The notes beneath the pieces were generated by a model that saw only the letters and a list, made by a program, of their open reading frames with translations, had not been told where the DNA came from and made no database searches. From contig NZ_CP061287.1 of NCBI RefSeq assembly GCF_018687275.1, positions 1,550,001-1,614,000 of the forward strand: 64,000 nucleotides of DNA, in the 5' to 3' direction. Within the stretch, counting starts at the first letter, position 1. Every line of letters begins with the position of its first letter. Origin of the DNA: Polynucleobacter sp. MWH-Aus1W21 (GTDB lineage Bacteria; Pseudomonadota; Gammaproteobacteria; Burkholderiales; Burkholderiaceae). The position numbers were made by a program, and so were the translations under genes. Below are positions 35,501 to 43,768 of the stretch, piece by piece.

Positions 35501-36280
35501 TTATTGAATGGAGAAACCTAGCATGCTAATTGAACTCATCTCTATGCCATCAGCATAGATTTTTACTTGCTCACCCTCTTCTTGCAAGGCGAGGGTGTAC
35601 AGAGCGGGCCAGTAATGCTCTGCAGTGGGAATTGAAAGATGTGCTGAATCACCATAACGCTCCCACTCGATGAGAGGATCATGATGATTCGCATGCATTT
35701 CAGATATAAAAAAGTCGTTAAATTCTTTTGCCCAAGGATAGGGCTGAGCATCTTCTTGCCAATGAATAGTGCGCAAGTTATGAACCACATTACCACTCGA
35801 CAAAATGAGAATATTTTCATCACGCAATGGGCGCAGTTGCTTTGCCAATTCATAATGCTCACGCGCTGACATTGATCCATCCAAACTCACCTGCACTACC
35901 GGGACATCAGCCTTCGGATAGAGATACTTTAGGACTGACCATGCGCCATGGTCAATGCCCCATTCATTTTCTTCAAGCACTACGGGAACGCTTAATAACT
36001 CTTGCACGCGGTCTGCTAAAGCGGGACTGCCTGGTGCGGGGTATTGAACATCAAAAAGCGTTTGTGGAAAGCCACCGAAGTCGTGAATTGTTTTGGGCTT
36101 GGACATTGCGGTAACCCATACTCCACGAGTTACCCAATGGGCCGAGATCACCAATATGGCGTCTGGACGTTTGAATGTTTTTCCTAGAGCAGACCAGGCC
36201 GCTGTATAGCGGTTGGGCTCTATGGCGTACATTGGACTGCCATGGCCAGCAAATACTGCAGGTTGGCGATGGCTAGTCAT
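35501..36280 (-). CDS. DODA/LigB-type extradiol dioxygenase family protein
   Basis: 259 residues. Fe(II)-binding and catalytic His: FAGHGSPMYAIEPNRYTAAW, VISAHWVTRGVWVT, GIDHGAWSVLKYLYP, and SSGNVVHNLRTIHW, the pattern of 4,5-DOPA dioxygenase/YgiD. It opens catechol-like rings, but physiological substrates in bacteria are mostly unknown. First gene before crcB, downstream of the small membrane protein at 36290 on the same strand (9 nt gap). Confidence 0.9.
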   Translation of the reverse strand: MTSHRQPAVFAGHGSPMYAIEPNRYTAAWSALGKTFKRPDAILVISAHWVTRGVWVTAMSKPKTIHDFGGFPQTLFDVQYPAPGSPALADRVQELLSVPVVLEENEWGIDHGAWSVLKYLYPKADVPVVQVSLDGSMSAREHYELAKQLRPLRDENILILSSGNVVHNLRTIHWQEDAQPYPWAKEFNDFFISEMHANHHDPLIEWERYGDSAHLSIPTAEHYWPALYTLALQEEGEQVKIYADGIEMSSISMLGFSIQ

Positions 36281-36289
36281 TAATGCAAA

Positions 36290-36427
36290 TTAACCGAATA
36301 CGTAACCTGTATGAGCTGCAACCAAAGCAAACAAAATAGCCAAGCTAGTAGCGGCGCCCAACATCACGATCAATGTAATGATCTTTTTGTTGATTTCTTC
36401 TTTTGATTCGTTATGCCATTCGTTCAT
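36290..36427 (-). CDS. Small single-pass membrane protein, 45 residues
   Basis: MNEWHNESKEEINKKIITLI continues into one membrane helix (VMLGAATSLAILFALVAAHT) and ends GYVFG. A strong SD, AGAGGA, lies 6 nt before the ATG. It ends 9 nt before the dioxygenase gene on the same strand, so it is probably the first gene of a transcript with that gene and crcB. N-in topology is likely. I do not recognise a family. Confidence 0.7.
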   Translation of the reverse strand: MNEWHNESKEEINKKIITLIVMLGAATSLAILFALVAAHTGYVFG

Positions 36428-36471
36428 GCTAAATCCTCTGTAAACACATTAATGAGTGGGGTAATTATCCA

Positions 36472-36639
36472 CTATCGACCGCGACCAGCCTTACGCATCA
36501 TGCCTTTTCCCCCACCAAAGCCTGCCTGAGGCCTTCCAGCAGGTCCAGATGGGCCTTTTGGGACGGGTGGGCGTGCTGGCGGCTTGGCAATTGCTGCCTT
36601 AACCGGGGTCTTTGAATCTGGTTTCTTTTCGTCAGTCAC
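36472..36639 (-). CDS. Small basic Pro/Gly/Arg-rich protein, 55 residues
   Basis: Starts GTG 36639 with AGGAG 7 nt upstream. The sequence begins MTDEKKPDSKTPVKAAIAKP, runs through Pro-Ala-Gly-rich stretches, and ends GKGMMRKAGRGR. No membrane segment and strongly basic at the end, so nucleic-acid or ribosome association is possible but only guessed. Its start is 28 bp from the start of the divergent M50 protease. Upstream of the 45-residue protein gene on the same strand (44 nt gap). Confidence 0.65.
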   Translation of the reverse strand: MTDEKKPDSKTPVKAAIAKPPARPPVPKGPSGPAGRPQAGFGGGKGMMRKAGRGR

Positions 36640-36667
36640 TTTGAGCTCCTATGGATATCATATTGCC

Positions 36668-37330
36668 ATGATTACCGACTATTCTATCCAAGCTGTAGCT
36701 ATTAACGCGATTCCCTTGATTTTTGCCATCACCATCCACGAAGCAGCCCATGGTTACGCCGCTCGTAGATTTGGTGATAACACGGCATATATGCTGGGGC
36801 GAGTCAGCTTAAACCCCGCCAAACATATAGATCCCGTAGGAACCATTTTGATCCCGCTGGTCTTACTTTTGACTGGATCCCCTTTTTTGGTGGGCTATGC
36901 CAAGCCAGTGCCTGTGAATTTTGGGCGCCTCAGAAATCCCAGAATAGACTCAATATGGGTTGCATTAGCAGGACCGGGATCCAACTTTATCCAGGCGCTG
37001 ATTTGGCTAATCCTTCTCATTGGTTTAGTGGGATTTGGAATAGATGAGAAATTTCTGATTTCCATGTCACAAGCTGGCATCACCTGGAATCTAGGTCTAT
37101 TGGTATTCAACCTATTTCCCCTACCCCCTTTGGATGGAGGACGAGTTCTGGCAAGCCTACTTCCAGCCCGCCAATCCATTGCCCTGGGCAAGTTGGAGCC
37201 TTGGGGCTTTTTTATTGTCTTGGGACTTGTATTTACTGGCGTCATAAGCACTTTATGGATGACTCCACTGATGAACTTCTTTGAATGGCTCATTCTTTTA
37301 CTCACTAGCCCCCTCAGAATGATCTTTTAG
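36668..37330 (+). CDS. Site-2-protease (M50) family membrane metalloprotease
   Basis: 220 residues from ATG 36668. A longer frame from 36584 adds a stretch antisense to the small basic-protein gene and has no membrane character. Zinc motif TIHEAAHGYAARRFGD (HExxH) in the first helices, and FNLFPLPPLDGGRVLASLLP carrying the third ligand Asp (LDG). About six membrane helices. It lacks a PDZ domain, so it is not RseP but the small M50B type (rhomboid-independent, YwhC-like). Substrate unknown. Confidence 0.92.
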   Translation: MITDYSIQAVAINAIPLIFAITIHEAAHGYAARRFGDNTAYMLGRVSLNPAKHIDPVGTILIPLVLLLTGSPFLVGYAKPVPVNFGRLRNPRIDSIWVALAGPGSNFIQALIWLILLIGLVGFGIDEKFLISMSQAGITWNLGLLVFNLFPLPPLDGGRVLASLLPARQSIALGKLEPWGFFIVLGLVFTGVISTLWMTPLMNFFEWLILLLTSPLRMIF

Positions 37331-37397
37331 GCAAGCGGAAAGGTTTATTCTGGGATATTCTGAAACCACTTAGCGCACCTCAATTAGGAGAACCATC

Positions 37398-37850
37398 ATG
37401 AAATTACAAAAATTAGTTTTAGCAAGCACCGCAACTGTTTTATCGATTGGCGCAGGCATAGCATTTGCGCAATTCCAAAAACCAGAAGACGCTATTAAAT
37501 ATCGTCAAAGCGCATTTACCGTGATGGCAAACTCATTCGGAAAAATTGGCGCTGTTGTTAAGGGCGAAGCACCTTACAACAAAGATGAGGTAGCTAAGAA
37601 TGCAGCAATCGTTGCAACCCTCTCTCCCCTACCATGGCAAGCATTTGGCCCAAGCACTGAAGGTGGCAAAGCCCAAGCAGCCGTGTGGTCCGACAGCGCT
37701 AAATTCAAAGCTGCTGCTGACAAAATGCAGTTAGCTGTAGTAGACCTGAATAAAGCAGCTCAGTCCGGCGATTTAGAGAGCATCAAGAAAGCTTTTGGTG
37801 CAGCTGGCGCAACCTGCAAAGGCTGCCACGACGATTTCAAAAAGAAATAA
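37398..37850 (+). CDS. Cytochrome c' (class II cytochrome c)
   Basis: 150 residues. Signal peptide about 1-25 (ATVLSIGAGIAFAQ). A four-helix bundle with a single heme site near the C-terminus, CKGCHDDFKKK, the class II arrangement. Cytochrome c' binds NO and CO at a five-coordinate heme and protects from nitrosative stress. The cytochrome b561 gene is convergent, 17 bp away, and could deliver electrons. SD AGGAG lies about 7 nt before the ATG. Confidence 0.92.
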   Translation: MKLQKLVLASTATVLSIGAGIAFAQFQKPEDAIKYRQSAFTVMANSFGKIGAVVKGEAPYNKDEVAKNAAIVATLSPLPWQAFGPSTEGGKAQAAVWSDSAKFKAAADKMQLAVVDLNKAAQSGDLESIKKAFGAAGATCKGCHDDFKKK

Positions 37851-37867
37851 GCCAACTTTATGGATAG

Positions 37868-38548
37868 TTACTTCGTAATAAAGTAACCCACTACTACCGC
37901 GATTATGCTCAGGAGCAGTAGAGCAAAAGCGCGCTGAAGCACTCCATCCTTGGAGGCTCGACCCAAGTCAGCAGGCAAGTATTTTGCCTCTTCGCTTGGG
38001 TCAATTTCTTTATCGCCGCTGATCATTGGCTTGATGAGATTCTCACCCTTAAACCTTTTGTAGAACCAGATTGCTGCAATATGAATGGTGATTAAGGTAT
38101 AAATCACCACTTGATTTCCCTCATGAATCCCTGAGAGAAGCGAGACTACCCAGCCGGGTACAAATTTTGCCAAAGGTCCTTGGAAGGCGATTTCATCGTC
38201 AACAAATAAACCCGTAAATACTTGAACACTTAAAACAAACAACAAAGCAAACACAGAAAGTGCGCCGATAGGGTTGTGCCCAAGAACTCGTGGCGAGCTT
38301 CCGCTTAAGTAATCCAGAATAGCTTTTTTAGTTGGGAAGAAAGATGTAAAACGCGCATGGGTTGAGCCTACAAATCCCCAAACAATTCTGAAGATCAATA
38401 GGGTCAAAACACTGTAGCCAAAATAAGCATGCCATTGAATGGCATTACCCCCAAGGTTTACGCTAATGAAACTCCCAATAATGCAGAGCACTAGCAGCCA
38501 GTGAAATAAACGGATTGGTAAATCCCAGACGCGAATGATTTTCTTCAT
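37868..38548 (-). CDS. Cytochrome b561-family membrane protein
   Basis: 226 residues from ATG 38548 (the frame runs 29 codons further but the helix pattern starts with KIIRVWDLPIRLFHWLLVLC). Four membrane helices with heme-ligand His in LFHWLL, QWHAYFGY, and IHEGNQV/LITIHIAAIWFYKR. Diheme quinol-to-cytochrome electron transfer is the family role. Convergent with cytochrome c', a pairing common in betaproteobacteria, so the two may form a small electron-transfer chain. Divergent from the MFS gene at 38592. Confidence 0.87.
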   Translation of the reverse strand: MKKIIRVWDLPIRLFHWLLVLCIIGSFISVNLGGNAIQWHAYFGYSVLTLLIFRIVWGFVGSTHARFTSFFPTKKAILDYLSGSSPRVLGHNPIGALSVFALLFVLSVQVFTGLFVDDEIAFQGPLAKFVPGWVVSLLSGIHEGNQVVIYTLITIHIAAIWFYKRFKGENLIKPMISGDKEIDPSEEAKYLPADLGRASKDGVLQRAFALLLLSIIAVVVGYFITK

Positions 38549-38591
38549 ATTTAAAGGATAACTCGCTTCTCCCTTAAAATGCAGAGAATTC

Positions 38592-39797
38592 ATGAATCCA
38601 AGTAAAGCCTTTAAAATCCTGATGCTGTATCGCATCGGCGCAACATTAAGCTATCAAATTACGATGGTTGCGGTTGGCTGGCATCTATATGAGATCACTA
38701 ATAGCGTCGTTTCCTTGGGCCTTATTGGTCTTGCAGAACTGATTCCATACTTTGCATTAGCCCTTTACTCTGGGCACGCCGTAGATCATCACTCACGAAA
38801 ACTTATTGCTGCGATTGCCTGTCTTATCCATATTGCAGTGGCCCTCATACTTGCCAGTATTGCGCTAGGTTGGTTAAGTCCACCAGAGCCCCTCATTTAT
38901 GCCGCGGTTGGATTAATTGGTATTGGGCGCGCCCTACTAAGACCCTCGTATCAAGCGCTATTTGGACAAGTGATTCCGCGTGAGCATCTGCCGCGCTACA
39001 CCGCTTACGCCTCTTCCGCCTTTCAGATTTGTGTTGTTGCCGGACCAGGCCTTGGCGGCCTCATGATTGGCTTTGCCGGTCTCGAGTGGACCTATTTATT
39101 AGCTGCTGCCTGTGGAGTCTTTGGCTTGTATGGGATTACATTTATTAATGCACCTCAAGAAAAGTCGAGCAACCTGTCCGGACATTTCCTAAAGAGCTTT
39201 CTCGAGGGATTTCATTTTGTAAGAAAGCATGAGCTCATTCTTGGCATTATGGCGCTTGACATGTTTGCCGTCCTGTTTGGTGGTGCAGTCTCGATTCTTC
39301 CAGCCTTTGTAAAGGAAGTGCTCAATGCCGGTCCGGAAACTCTGGGAATTTTGCGTGCCGCACCAGCAGCTGGAGCGGTGATTACGGGAATCTATTTAGC
39401 CAAACGCCCCATCCTCACTGACTCAGGAAAGCACCTCTTACTCTCAGTAGCAGGTTTCGGAATAGCGATTATTGGCTTTGGCATCTCAGGCAATCTCTGG
39501 CTCTGCGCTTTTTTTCTATTCATATCGGGATGCTGTGACTCAATATCCGTGGTTATTCGCAGCAGCATCATGCAGCTCACGACACCAGATCATATGCGCG
39601 GCAGAATTAGCGCAATTAATGGAATATTTATTGGCTCATCAAATGAATTAGGGGCGCTTGAATCTGGTATCGCCGCGAGCATGATGGGTTTAGTGCCCTC
39701 CATCGTATTTGGTGGAGTTGCAACGATTGCAATTGTTTTAATTACACATCGTCTTGCACCACACTTAAGCAAGCTGCATTTAAAAGATATCTCTTAA
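38592..39797 (+). CDS. MFS transporter (MFS_3/EntS-like)
   Basis: 401 residues, about 12 helices. The conserved cytoplasmic-loop motif appears as YSGHAVDHHSRKLIAAIA, and the second half has HMRGRISAINGIFIGSSNELGA, typical of the EntS-like branch, which often exports siderophores or drugs. No biosynthetic genes are nearby, so the substrate cannot be guessed. Converges on the hydroxyacyl-CoA dehydrogenase-like gene (12 bp). Confidence 0.85.
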   Translation: MNPSKAFKILMLYRIGATLSYQITMVAVGWHLYEITNSVVSLGLIGLAELIPYFALALYSGHAVDHHSRKLIAAIACLIHIAVALILASIALGWLSPPEPLIYAAVGLIGIGRALLRPSYQALFGQVIPREHLPRYTAYASSAFQICVVAGPGLGGLMIGFAGLEWTYLLAAACGVFGLYGITFINAPQEKSSNLSGHFLKSFLEGFHFVRKHELILGIMALDMFAVLFGGAVSILPAFVKEVLNAGPETLGILRAAPAAGAVITGIYLAKRPILTDSGKHLLLSVAGFGIAIIGFGISGNLWLCAFFLFISGCCDSISVVIRSSIMQLTTPDHMRGRISAINGIFIGSSNELGALESGIAASMMGLVPSIVFGGVATIAIVLITHRLAPHLSKLHLKDIS

Positions 39798-39809
39798 ACC
39801 AATTTGCCA

Positions 39810-40751
39810 CTATTTGATTTCTGGCAAGTCCTTCTGAATAATCTTTAGCCCAGCACGGAGGGCATCTTGATAGCGCTCACGCTCTGTTTTAATAGTTTCA
39901 GCAGTCCACGTGTAAAAGCCTTCGCCTGTTTTCATGCCGAACTTACCACTAGCGATACGATCGCTCAAGCACTTTGCGATAGTTGGTGAATTATTTAGAG
40001 TAGGGTAAATGGTTGCTCCGCCAGCACCATGTATCTCAAGGCCAGCATGATCTCTTTGCATGGCTGGACCAGCTGCTATATAGCGAAAGCCGAAACCAAA
40101 GCGCACAGCTTTATCAATATCCTCAGGCGTGCATATCCCTTCATCAACCATAGCAAAGGCCTCACGCGATAAAGCATGTTGCAAGCGATTGGCCAAAAAT
40201 CCAGGAAGATCTTTTTTCACGGCTACTGGCACCATGCCGCAAGCAGTCATTAATCGCGACAGACTTTCGCCAACCATCGGCGAAGTCTTTGCACCGTAAA
40301 CCACTTCTACACATGGCACTAAATGTGCAGGCATAAAAAAATGTAAGCCGATCATTCGGGCCGATGTTCTCAAGCCACTCGCAATTTCACTAATAGGAAA
40401 GCTTGTGCTATTGCTAGCCAATACAGTCTCTGGCTTTGCATATTTCTCTAATTTGGCAAACAGCTCGCGCTTAATATCCAGGCGCTCTGGAACACATTCA
40501 ATCACTAGATCAATATCAGACCAGTCTACTTCCTCTAGAGTCCCAGCAACAGAGAGTAAATGTGTACGATGCTCATATCCCAGTTCAGCCATCGTGTTGG
40601 CAAAGTAATCGGGCAGTAGAGCGCGTCGTTCAGTGGTTGGCTCAACTACCTGCACAGCGCAGCCACCTCGCGCACATACCGCAGCAACGTCCGCACCCAT
40701 CGTGCCGCCACCGACAATAACCACCTTGGTTTCAGCTGGTGTGAATAACAT
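39810..40751 (-). CDS. 3-hydroxyacyl-CoA dehydrogenase-family NAD-dependent dehydrogenase (carnitine/gulonate dehydrogenase-like)
   Basis: 313 residues. Rossmann motif VVIVGGGTMGADVAAVCARGG. LVIECVPERLDIKRELFAKLE and NSTSFPISEIASGL follow. The catalytic-His strand reads LHFFMPAHLVPCVEVV where HCDH enzymes have HFFNP; the Met-Pro-Ala-His form is shared with the paralogue at 47111. The second domain KKDLPGFLANRLQHALSREA is typical of the superfamily. Likely acts on a sugar acid, carnitine-like or other 3-hydroxy acid rather than acyl-CoA. Divergent from the hydroxyacid dehydrogenase-TRAP genes. Confidence 0.83.
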   Translation of the reverse strand: MLFTPAETKVVIVGGGTMGADVAAVCARGGCAVQVVEPTTERRALLPDYFANTMAELGYEHRTHLLSVAGTLEEVDWSDIDLVIECVPERLDIKRELFAKLEKYAKPETVLASNSTSFPISEIASGLRTSARMIGLHFFMPAHLVPCVEVVYGAKTSPMVGESLSRLMTACGMVPVAVKKDLPGFLANRLQHALSREAFAMVDEGICTPEDIDKAVRFGFGFRYIAAGPAMQRDHAGLEIHGAGGATIYPTLNNSPTIAKCLSDRIASGKFGMKTGEGFYTWTAETIKTERERYQDALRAGLKIIQKDLPEIK

Positions 40752-40835
40752 GAATACTCTCCTAAAGGGTGCCGACTTTTTCTGAAAATTCCTCTTACAA
40801 TGGGGTCATTATTTCAATAAAAAAGCTAGTGAGAC

Positions 40836-41765
40836 ATGATCCCCGTCAACTCGGTGTTACAAGTCGGCCATTTCCCTGAAATTATGCAGGCAGAGATTGA
40901 TCGACGCTTTACTCCCACTCATCACCCTGATCCGCAAGCACCAGCTCCAGCCGGAAACTTTCAGGCAATTTTGATTCGCTCCAATACAAAGCTTCCAGAA
41001 GCTCTGGTTCAGCAAATCCCCAGCATCCGCATGGTTGCAACCTGTGGGGTTGGTTATGACAACCTGCCCCTGGAATACTTAAAGGCAAATGGCATCAAGG
41101 CAAGCAATACCCCAGGCGTTTTAAATGACGCTGTTTGCGAGCTTGCAATCGGTATGATGCTTGCTCTGCTGCGCCAACTTCCAGAGGCCCAGGAGTATGT
41201 CAAAAGTACTGCTTGGTCAAAAGCACCCTTTAGATTGACCACCACTCTGGCTGGTAAGCGCGTAGGGATAGCGGGCATGGGTCGTATTGGCCAAGATTTA
41301 GCTGATCGCTTAAAGCCTTTTAAAGTGGAAATTGCATATTCAGGGCCAAATCAAAAAGCACTTCCTTACACTTATCATCGAGAAATCAAGGATTTAGCGA
41401 AAGACTGCGACATCTTATTTTTAGCTTGTCCAGCCACCCCTGAGAGCAACAAGATGGTCAATGCCGAGGTACTTGAAGCTTTAGGCCCCACCGGTTACTT
41501 AATTAATATTGCTCGTGGTAGCGTGGTTGATGAAGACGCCCTTTTATATGCGCTGCAACATAAAAAGATTGCTGGCGCCGCATTAGATGTTTTTGACAAT
41601 GAGCCTAACCCGAGCAAATCTTTTTTAAATCTTGATAATGTATTGTTAACACCACATATTGGTAGCGCCACCTCGGAAACACGGATAGCCATGACCCAAT
41701 TAGCTGTAGATAATCTAGAAGCCTTCTTTAAACATCAACCACTTCCATCGGAAGTAAACAACTAA
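40836..41765 (+). CDS. D-2-hydroxyacid dehydrogenase (hydroxypyruvate/glyoxylate reductase-like)
   Basis: 309 residues. VATCGVGYDNLPLEYLKANG, Rossmann motif VGIAGMGRIGQDLADRL, NIARGSVVDEDALL (Arg), DVFDNEPNPS (Glu) and TPHIGSATSETR (His) form a complete catalytic set. First gene of a plus-strand cluster with an aldolase-type enzyme and TAXI-TRAP transporter, so it probably reduces the oxo-acid product (glyoxylate, hydroxypyruvate or pyruvate semialdehyde). Gap to the next gene is 16 nt. Confidence 0.9.
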   Translation: MIPVNSVLQVGHFPEIMQAEIDRRFTPTHHPDPQAPAPAGNFQAILIRSNTKLPEALVQQIPSIRMVATCGVGYDNLPLEYLKANGIKASNTPGVLNDAVCELAIGMMLALLRQLPEAQEYVKSTAWSKAPFRLTTTLAGKRVGIAGMGRIGQDLADRLKPFKVEIAYSGPNQKALPYTYHREIKDLAKDCDILFLACPATPESNKMVNAEVLEALGPTGYLINIARGSVVDEDALLYALQHKKIAGAALDVFDNEPNPSKSFLNLDNVLLTPHIGSATSETRIAMTQLAVDNLEAFFKHQPLPSEVNN

Positions 41766-41781
41766 AAAAAACGGAGCCAGC

Positions 41782-42708
41782 ATGACGATTTCTCTGCACC
41801 CATCTACCTTACCCGCGGTGCTCTCCCCTGTTCTTACACCATTTAAAGCAGACGGCAGCCCAGATGCTCCAAAGTTATTGAAGCAATGCAAATGGTTAGA
41901 GGCTAATGGCGTTGGCCAAGCTATCTTCGGTACAAACTCAGAAGCAAACTCGATGTCGGCTCCACAAAAAATGAGCACATTGACAACGCTTATTGAGGGC
42001 GGCTTAAATCCCGAGCACATGATGCCGGGCACCGGTGCAACATCGATTGATGCCACTGTAAATATGACACGTCATGCAGTGGAGCATCGATGTGCCGGCG
42101 TATTAATGTTGCCACCCTTCTATTACAAGGATATTTCTGATGATGGCCTATTTGCATACTTCTCTGAAGTAATTCAAAAAGTCGGCAGTGCTGCACTACA
42201 GATTTATATCTATAACATTCCGCCAGTTACCAAAATTAACTTAAGTCTCTCTTTGCTGGAGCGTTTAACAAAAGAGTACCCAAAGACGATAGTAGGAATG
42301 AAAGATAGCTCTGGTGACTGGGCTTACACAGAATCAGTCATTAAGTTATTGGCGCCACATGGCTTCCGCGTATATGCCGGTAGCGAAGTTTTCTTAATGC
42401 GCGCTTTACGCGCTGGAGGAGTTGGTTGCATTTCAGCTACCGCCAACGTGAACCCAAAAGCAATTGCTGACCTAGCAGCACACTGGAGAGAATCCAATGC
42501 GGATGCTCGTCAAGCCAGCTTAGATCAGGTTCGCGGAATTTTTGCAAAATATCAAATGATTGCCGGCATGAAAACAGCCGTTGCTCATTACAGCAAAGAT
42601 CCTGAGTGGCTTAGAGTTCGCCCGCCACTCATGCAATTAACCGCTGAGCAACAAACTCAACTACTCAGTGAATTGCAACAAATTAACTTCAGTATGCCTG
42701 GCCTGTAA
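41782..42708 (+). CDS. Dihydrodipicolinate synthase/N-acetylneuraminate lyase-family aldolase or dehydratase
   Basis: 308 residues, (beta/alpha)8 barrel. The Schiff-base Lys is in TIVGMKDSSGDWAY; the Tyr is in QIYIYNIPPVTKIN. GTNSEANSMS replaces the GTTGE motif of DapA, so lysine biosynthesis is unlikely and a sugar-acid aldolase or dehydratase (KDG aldolase or 5-keto-4-deoxyglucarate dehydratase-like) is more plausible. Its neighbours, a hydroxyacid dehydrogenase and a TRAP transporter, fit sugar-acid catabolism. Confidence 0.88.
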   Translation: MTISLHPSTLPAVLSPVLTPFKADGSPDAPKLLKQCKWLEANGVGQAIFGTNSEANSMSAPQKMSTLTTLIEGGLNPEHMMPGTGATSIDATVNMTRHAVEHRCAGVLMLPPFYYKDISDDGLFAYFSEVIQKVGSAALQIYIYNIPPVTKINLSLSLLERLTKEYPKTIVGMKDSSGDWAYTESVIKLLAPHGFRVYAGSEVFLMRALRAGGVGCISATANVNPKAIADLAAHWRESNADARQASLDQVRGIFAKYQMIAGMKTAVAHYSKDPEWLRVRPPLMQLTAEQQTQLLSELQQINFSMPGL

Positions 42709-42736
42709 TTTACAAATATAAAATAAGGAGACAAAA

Positions 42737-43687
42737 ATGAAACTACTTAAAGTCATTGCTTTATCACTGAGCTTCCTATGCGCAAGCGTGAATGCTCAAA
42801 ACATTTCTATTGCAACTGGTGGTACAGGGGGCGTTTACTACCCGATGGGTGGCGGCCTTGCCTCCGTGCTCTCTAGTAAGGTTCCTGGTATGTCAGCAAC
42901 CGCTGAAGTTACCGGCGGATCAATTGACAACCTCAACCTGATCGGCAGTGGCAAACCCTATGTTGGCTTTTCAATGGCAGATGCTGCAAAAGATGCGCAA
43001 GTTGGTGACGGTAAATTTACCGGTAAAAAGGTAGATCTACGCACACTGGTGGTTCTCTATCCAAACTTAATGCACGTAGTCACAGTAGATTCAACCGGCA
43101 TTAAGACAATGAAAGACCTTAAAGGTAAGCGCGTAAGCACTGGCGCACCTGGTAGCGCAACTGAAGTGATGGCGTTTCGTCTGCTCGAAGCTGCCGGCCT
43201 AGATAAAGACAAAGACGTGAAGCGTGAGCGTTTAAGTGTTGCCGAATCCGTCAACGCAGTTAAAGACCGTAAGATTGATGCCTTCTTCTGGGTTGGAGGA
43301 TTGCCAACAGCTGCAGTTACAGACTTGGCAAATAGCCCAGGCATGAAAATTGTCATGGTAGATACGACGGAAGAAGTGCCTGCTATGAACAAGAAGTATG
43401 GCAACCTCTACTTCCCAACAGTGATTCCAAAGGCAACCTATAGCGGCATGGCAAAAGATAATAAAGTTGCTGCTGTTGCAAACATTCTCGTGGTGAATGC
43501 CAACATGCCAGATGATCAAGCCTACAAAATTACCAAAGCAATATTTGATAACAAGATTGATCTCGTGAGAACCCATCAGGAATACATGAACGTCACTCTT
43601 GAGGGTCAAAAAGCAAAATCAACACCAGTTGATTTCCATCCTGGCGCCTTGAAGTACTTCAAAGAAAAGAACGTCAAAGTAAATTAA
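42737..43687 (+). CDS. TAXI-family TRAP transporter solute-binding protein
   Basis: 316 residues. Signal peptide about 1-20 (VIALSLSFLCASVNAQ). The mature start ISIATGGTGGVYYPMGGGLA is the TAXI signature, with VEVTGGSIDN-type ligand contacts and KGKRVSTGAPGSATEVMAFR. TAXI proteins bind dicarboxylates, glutamate or sugar acids. The fused permease is 82 nt downstream, separated by a terminator hairpin, an arrangement that favours excess binding protein over permease. Confidence 0.95.
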   Translation: MKLLKVIALSLSFLCASVNAQNISIATGGTGGVYYPMGGGLASVLSSKVPGMSATAEVTGGSIDNLNLIGSGKPYVGFSMADAAKDAQVGDGKFTGKKVDLRTLVVLYPNLMHVVTVDSTGIKTMKDLKGKRVSTGAPGSATEVMAFRLLEAAGLDKDKDVKRERLSVAESVNAVKDRKIDAFFWVGGLPTAAVTDLANSPGMKIVMVDTTEEVPAMNKKYGNLYFPTVIPKATYSGMAKDNKVAAVANILVVNANMPDDQAYKITKAIFDNKIDLVRTHQEYMNVTLEGQKAKSTPVDFHPGALKYFKEKNVKVN

Positions 43688-43699
43688 TTAATGCGGCGT

Positions 43700-43728
43700 A
43701 AGGGGTGAGTCAAACTCACCCCTTTTTG
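43700..43728 (+). terminator. Intraoperonic terminator between TAXI binding protein and permease genes
   Basis: AAGGGGTGAGT / ACTCACCCCTT, an 11-bp stem with a 3-nt loop followed by TTT GCTTT. Located 13 nt after the binding-protein stop and about 40 nt before the permease ATG, same strand. Confidence 0.75.
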
Positions 43729-43768
43729 CTTTAAAGTAGTGCATAAATATAAAAATACAGGTTGAGAC

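Noticed and set aside
35113..35520. Fluoride riboswitch before crcB
   Set aside because: Only 10 nt separate crcB from the upstream gene, and I could not find the fluoride aptamer consensus.
36584..36667. Upstream start for the M50 protease
   Set aside because: It would overlap the small basic-protein gene and its translation is not a signal or helix. ATG 36668 gives the family N-terminus.
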